This document shows positions 39,197 to 41,719 of a stretch of 41,719 nt of DNA, in pieces. Position 1 is the stretch's first letter, and the number at the start of each line of letters is the position of its first letter. A model generated the notes under the pieces. It did no database searches. It had not been told where the DNA came from and was given only the letters and a program-made list of their open reading frames with translations. Made by a program: the position numbers and the translations under genes. The stretch is from Clostridia bacterium (GTDB lineage: Bacteria; Bacillota; Clostridia; Oscillospirales; CAG-272), in contig JAFTCT010000004.1 in assembly GCA_017454525.1 (NCBI GenBank), positions 1-41,719 of the forward strand, in the 5' to 3' direction.

Positions 39197-39787
39197 TTAT
39201 CTGCCGCGCTTCTCGTTCCGCGCGAAAACGCTCGCAAAAACGCCCTTTGTGCCGAGACGGTAGCCGAGCGTGCAGACGGCAAGAGAAAGGATCACGACGA
39301 AGAAATAGATGAAGGGGATGCGGTCGAGCTTGAAAAAGAGGAACAGTCCCCGGTACATGACGTGCAGGATCTCGTTGATCAGCGTCGAGACGCCGTAGAC
39401 CGACGCGGCGGCGCCCGTCGCCCCCTTCGCCGATTCAAAATAGCCGATATTCTCAATATACAGCTTTGAAATGCAGGCGACGGCTGACGCGACGATCGAA
39501 AGGGCGTTCGCCGTCAGCGCCAGCACCGTGCATTTATACCATCTGAACTTCTCTCTGCCCGATTCAAGACGGACGTTGTCCTTGAGGCCGTAGTCGCAGG
39601 AGCAGATGAAGAGCAGTACGAAATAGAAAAGGACCGAAAAGGCGCTCGCCGCGGGCATCAGCCATTCAAAGCGGCTGTTCGCGGTCGGCATGAGCACCAG
39701 GACCCCGAAAAACATCATGGCGAACTGGTTGAGCCAGAGTTTGACGACCGTTCCGAAGTCTTTTTTGATGAATCTGAGTAAATCCAT
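39197..39787 (-). CDS. Integral membrane protein of unknown function
   Basis: The 196-residue protein has about five hydrophobic helices, for example QFAMMFFGVLVLMP, SAFSVLFYFVLLFICSC, TVLALTANALSIVASAVACI and FIYFFVVILSLAVCTLGY, separated by short charged loops. It resembles permease-like integral membrane components but I recognise no family or motif. GGAGATCTCC lies just before the ATG at 39787. It is encoded upstream of cwlD in the same direction, with its own sigma-A-like promoter. A sporulation role would be a guess from position. Confidence 0.7.
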   Translation of the reverse strand: MDLLRFIKKDFGTVVKLWLNQFAMMFFGVLVLMPTANSRFEWLMPAASAFSVLFYFVLLFICSCDYGLKDNVRLESGREKFRWYKCTVLALTANALSIVASAVACISKLYIENIGYFESAKGATGAAASVYGVSTLINEILHVMYRGLFLFFKLDRIPFIYFFVVILSLAVCTLGYRLGTKGVFASVFARNEKRGR

Positions 39788-39834
39788 GGGGGAGATCTCC
39801 TTCGCTTGATCGGGGAAACGTTGCTTCTGCCCCT

Positions 39835-39863
39835 ATTGTAGTATATTTTTATGAAAAAAACAA
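39835..39863 (-). promoter_or_regulatory. Sigma-A-like promoter of the membrane protein gene
   Basis: On the - strand, TTGTTT (39863-39858) and TACAAT (39840-39835) are 17 bases apart. The -10 is good and the -35 is weak. The start would lie near 39828, about 40 bases before the ATG. Confidence 0.5.
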
Positions 39864-39876
39864 GAAGGTTTTGTGA

Positions 39877-39909
39877 TTTTGACAAAAAATCCTTCTCCCT
39901 CTGTCAAAA
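39877..39909. promoter_or_regulatory. Inverted TTTTGACA repeat before the recombinase gene
   Basis: TTTTGACA at 39877-39884 and TGTCAAAA at 39902-39909 are exact inverted copies 17 bases apart, ending 12 bases before the xer ATG. Each arm contains a perfect TTGACA, one per strand. The + strand arm could be the -35 of the recombinase gene, although no good -10 follows at the usual distance. A regulator-binding site is the other reading. Confidence 0.45.
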
Positions 39910-39921
39910 GAAGGTGAAAAA

Positions 39922-40902
39922 ATGGACAGACCTGAACTGCTCGTGAATTTTGAAAACTATCTGAGTCACCTCAACCGCTCGAAACTGACGATCAGCCAGT
40001 ACGACACCGACCTTGTGATGTTTCTGCAGTACGTCCGCGCCGAGAAGGTCGATCCGGTCCCGTCGGAGGAACTGCTGCGGGAGCAGACCGTTTCCGATAT
40101 GACGGCAAGAGACCTCTGCGAGATCGACCGCGATCTGATCTTCCGGTTTTTACGGTACGTTTCGGAGGAACGCGGCAACAAGCCGGCGGCGCGCGCGCGC
40201 AAGCTTTCGGCGATCAAAATGTTCTTCCGGTATCTGACCGAGGTCAAGGAGGTCCTGCCCGCCAATCCCGCCGCGGCGATCAGCGCGCCGAAGATCGACA
40301 AGCGTCTGCCGAAATACCTCAGCCTGGACGAAAGCAGGGATCTGCTCGAAGCGGTGGACGGGGACGATGACTCGAAATACCGCGAGCGCGACTACTGCAT
40401 CATCACCCTCTTCCTCAACTGCGGAATGCGTTTAGCGGAACTGGTGGGCATCAATCTCTCGGATATGGACCGGTCCTATACCAAGCTGCGCGTGATCGGC
40501 AAGGGCAATAAGGAGCGTATCATCTATCTCAACGACGCGTCGCGCGACGCGATCCTCGCCTACCTCGCCGTGCGCGGACAGAGCGAGATCAAGGACAAGA
40601 ACGCCCTCTTCATCTCGCGCCTCGGCAAGCGGGTGAGCAGACAGACGGTGCAGCATATCGTCTATAAGTATCTGGCGCGCGCGGGACTGGATTTCAGACA
40701 TCTGTCGGTGCATAAACTCCGCCATACCGCGGCGACCCTGATGTACCGCGAAGGGCACGTCGACGTCCGGGTCCTCAAGGAGATCCTCGGGCACGAACAA
40801 CTCAATACCACGCAGATCTATACCCACGTCAGCAGCGAGCAGATGCGTTCCGCAATGGATCAGAATCCCCTAGCGGAAATGAAAGGGAAAAAGAAAAAAT
40901 AA
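39922..40902 (+). CDS. Tyrosine recombinase, Xer-like
   Basis: The 326-residue protein has the N-terminal SAM-like core-binding domain (about residues 5-120) and a tyrosine-recombinase catalytic domain. All catalytic residues are present: R170 (CGMRLAEL), K194 (IGKGNKERIIYL), H264 and R267 (HKLRHTAATLM), H291 (LGHEQLNTTQ) and nucleophile Y300 (IYTHV). Size and motifs fit XerC/XerD-type enzymes that resolve chromosome dimers. I see no attachment sites, excisionase or cargo that would suggest a mobile element. AAAGAAGGTG lies before the ATG at 39922. The protein ends in a lysine-rich tail (KGKKKK). A repeat-rich region follows. Confidence 0.85.
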   Translation: MDRPELLVNFENYLSHLNRSKLTISQYDTDLVMFLQYVRAEKVDPVPSEELLREQTVSDMTARDLCEIDRDLIFRFLRYVSEERGNKPAARARKLSAIKMFFRYLTEVKEVLPANPAAAISAPKIDKRLPKYLSLDESRDLLEAVDGDDDSKYRERDYCIITLFLNCGMRLAELVGINLSDMDRSYTKLRVIGKGNKERIIYLNDASRDAILAYLAVRGQSEIKDKNALFISRLGKRVSRQTVQHIVYKYLARAGLDFRHLSVHKLRHTAATLMYREGHVDVRVLKEILGHEQLNTTQIYTHVSSEQMRSAMDQNPLAEMKGKKKK

Positions 40903-40945
40903 ACCCGGACAGCATATCAATGCGCTCGGGGGCGTTATTGCGGTG

Positions 40946-41009
40946 TACAAGGCGCGACCCGGGGGTGCTTTTCGGGATACAAGGTTCGGCCCGGGGGCGC
41001 TTTTCGGGA
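40946..41009. repeat. Two tandem 32-base repeats
   Basis: Units at 40946-40977 and 40978-41009 begin TACAAGG and end GCTTTTCGGGA. They differ at four of 32 positions. The second runs into the 41009-41020 arm of a perfect hairpin. The units are too few and too short of spacers for a CRISPR array. Confidence 0.85.
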
Positions 41010-41020
41010 AAAGCGCCCCC
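40993..41020. other. Perfect 12-pair hairpin
   Basis: GGGGGCGCTTTT (40993-41004) pairs perfectly with AAAAGCGCCCCC (41009-41020) around a CGGG loop. It is 90 bases beyond the recombinase stop codon and may block transcripts, although no T-run follows on the + strand. Confidence 0.6.
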
Positions 41021-41109
41021 GTACCCCCGCAAAAGCTTTCCTACTGTGAAAAGGGTATGAAAAAGACGGATTTGCCGCCCGAAAGCGACGTCCGTCATTT
41101 TTGGCGCGG

Positions 41110-41263
41110 TTTGAAATGACGTTTGATTTATCCGGCGCGAACTGCGTCCGCTGTTTTGTCGTTTTTGAACTGAAATGCGGTTTACCGCGCGCGGGCTGCG
41201 TCTTTTGTCTTGTTGTTTTTGAATTGAAATTTGCTTTACCGCGCGCGGACTGCGTCCTCCAAA
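41110..41263. repeat. 54-base tandem repeat, nearly three units
   Basis: Units begin with TTTGAA at 41110, 41164 and 41218, exactly 54 bases apart; the third is cut short near 41263. They share a CGCGCG(A/G)(A/G)CTGCGTC core and diverge most in the middle. Because 54 is a multiple of three, reading frames on both strands show 18-residue repeats, for example FELKCGLPRAGC and FELKFALPRADC on the + strand. Confidence 0.8.
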
Positions 41264-41280
41264 AGCCGCCCTGCGGCTTT
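41262..41280. other. Eight-pair hairpin
   Basis: AAAGCCGC (41262-41269) pairs with GCGGCTTT (41273-41280) around a three-base loop. On the - strand the stem continues into TTTTGG, so weak termination of leftward transcripts is possible. Confidence 0.5.
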
Positions 41281-41294
41281 CTCCCGTCCGGATC

Positions 41295-41339
41295 GGGGAT
41301 ATCCCGTTCCAACCCTCCGGCTTGCCCCGGAATATCCCC
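41295..41339. repeat. Long-loop inverted repeat GGGGATAT/ATATCCCC
   Basis: GGGGATAT at 41295-41302 pairs with ATATCCCC at 41332-41339. After one mismatch, three more pairs form (304-306 with 328-330, prefix 41). The ends resemble short inverted terminal repeats of a tiny element, but no flanking duplication is evident. Confidence 0.45.
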
Positions 41340-41373
41340 ACCCGCCCGGCGCGCGGGGAAGACTATCAGCAAA

Positions 41374-41531
41374 GCCGACAAAATGAACCGGAAGTCACTG
41401 CTTCACCGGAACAATTACGCGCGGAGCGCGAAGCCGCGGAGCGCGCCCTTTAGGCGCCACCCTTTCGGAAAGGGTGGTTGAGGAGCCTTCCCCGATGGGG
41501 GAAGGTGGCGCTTGCCGACGGATGAGGCCGA
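41374..41531. repeat. Dispersed-type 158-base repeat, copy 1
   Basis: The element starts GCCGAC and ends GATGAGGCCGA. It contains a CCACCCTTTC/GAAAGGGTGG hairpin (41457-41477) and a CCTTCCCC/GGGGAAGG hairpin (41486-41505), followed by a GACGGATGAGG end. This end and paired hairpins resemble the abundant short non-coding repeats of clostridial genomes. A second copy lies exactly 188 bases downstream. Confidence 0.8.
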
Positions 41532-41537
41532 ACACTC

Positions 41538-41551
41538 CCGTTGGGCAACGG
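41538..41551. other. Small hairpin in the spacer between the two repeat copies
   Basis: CCGTT (41538-41542) pairs with AACGG (41547-41551) around GGGC, flanked by ACAC and GTGT. It lies in the 30-base spacer between the two 158-base copies. Confidence 0.4.
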
Positions 41552-41561
41552 TGTCGGCAAC

Positions 41562-41719
41562 GCCGACGAAACAAACGGCGCATTACTGCTTAACCGGAAC
41601 ACTCGCGCGCGGCGCGCGAAGCAGCGGAGCGCGCCCTTTAGGCGCCACCCTTTCGGAAAGGGTGGCTAAGGTGCCTTCTCCGATGGGAGAAGGTGTCGCT
41701 TGTCGACGGATGAGGCTGA
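41562..41719. repeat. Dispersed-type 158-base repeat, copy 2 (to the window end)
   Basis: This copy has the same length as copy 1 and aligns without gaps along most of its length, from GCCGAC to GATGAGGCTGA. Its second hairpin is CCTTCTCC/GGAGAAGG (41674-41693). Relative to copy 1, one C-G pair has become T-A, keeping the stem. The window ends exactly at the end of this copy, as happens when an assembly breaks in a repeat. Confidence 0.8.

Larger units (their letters stand above)
40903..41719. other. Gene-free repeat-rich region to the window end
   Basis: No credible gene is present in these 817 bases. In order they contain a 32-base direct repeat, a perfect 12-pair hairpin, a 54-base tandem repeat of nearly three units, two further hairpins and two direct copies of a 158-base element. 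The open frames seen on both strands are by-products of repeats of 54 bases (18 codons). No T-tailed terminator for the recombinase gene is obvious. Confidence 0.8.

Noticed and set aside
39922..40902. Recombinase as integrase of a mobile element
   Set aside because: No tRNA target, att repeats, excisionase, relaxase or cargo genes flank it. Size and motifs fit a chromosomal Xer-type enzyme.
40903..41100. dif-like recombination site beside the xer gene
   Set aside because: I found no 28-base site with two 11-base inverted arms and a 6-base centre. The symmetric elements here are GC-rich hairpins.
40946..41263. Possible CRISPR array
   Set aside because: The repeats are directly adjacent without unique spacers, number only two or three, and no cas genes are present.
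40829..41381. Arg/Ser/Gln-rich - strand frames and the matching + strand frame at 41101-41481
   Set aside because: They follow the 54-base repeat register, lack ribosome sites and overlap the recombinase end or the dispersed repeats. Treated as repeat by-products.
1..41719. tRNA, rRNA or known small RNA genes
   Set aside because: I saw no cloverleaf with a TTCGAATC-type loop or conserved rRNA segment on reading both strands. A dedicated scan could still find a small RNA.

Overview
The window is a stretch of ordinary chromosome, with about 37 protein genes packed into short operons. The genes point to an anaerobic, endospore-forming, high-GC Clostridia-type Firmicute. It has an oxygen-sensitive class III ribonucleotide reductase, AddAB recombination nucleases, a Firmicute-type family II pyrophosphatase with CBS/DRTGG domains, spore cortex amidase CwlD and two small coat-like genes. 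Codons are GC-rich (many GCG, GAC, ATC). The genus cannot be told from the sequence. I see no rRNA, tRNA, CRISPR array, prophage or insertion sequence.

Layout. 1-542 is gene-poor DNA of visibly lower GC. 543-4024 (+) holds small accessory genes: DUF3795, TfoX-N, two acetyltransferases, a broken acetyltransferase joined to a beheaded GGDEF gene, and a threonine-aldolase-like enzyme. 4047-9805 (+) has pyrophosphatase, an anchored exported protein, a PHP phosphoesterase, a Kef-type antiporter and an MgtC-like protein. 9816-14010 (+) has a membrane HD-GYP protein overlapped by a GGDEF-like protein with a ruined signature, a DNA-deoxyinosine glycosylase, an Mbeg1-like hydrolase and a hotdog thioesterase. 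14066-19791 (-) is a redox and nucleotide-reduction block: trxB, nrdD, nrdG, a C_GCAxxG_C_C protein and a short QueG-like Fe-S protein. 19979-36304 (+) carries a divergent GyrB/ParE-like gene, addB, addA, a heterodimeric ABC exporter, mtaB, a lipoprotein and a cysteine desulfurase. 36380-39787 (-) carries two coat-like genes, radA, cwlD and a membrane protein. 39922-40902 (+) is a Xer-type recombinase. The last 0.8 kb has no gene and is filled with repeats.

The most interesting unit is the nrdD locus. NrdD carries a fused C-terminal redoxin domain with a CPNC motif. A thioredoxin reductase gene follows directly, behind an intrinsic terminator. NrdG lies upstream. Two NrdR-box-like palindromes exactly 32 bp apart sit just upstream of a consensus sigma-A promoter. 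The sequence suggests a self-contained path NADPH -> TrxB -> fused redoxin -> NrdD, in place of formate-dependent reduction. Other points are an HD-GYP/dead-GGDEF pair, an orphan type IIA topoisomerase B subunit, complementary degenerate sites in an ABC exporter pair, a sigma-E-like promoter before cwlD, and 158-bp terminal repeats whose hairpin shows a compensatory base-pair change.
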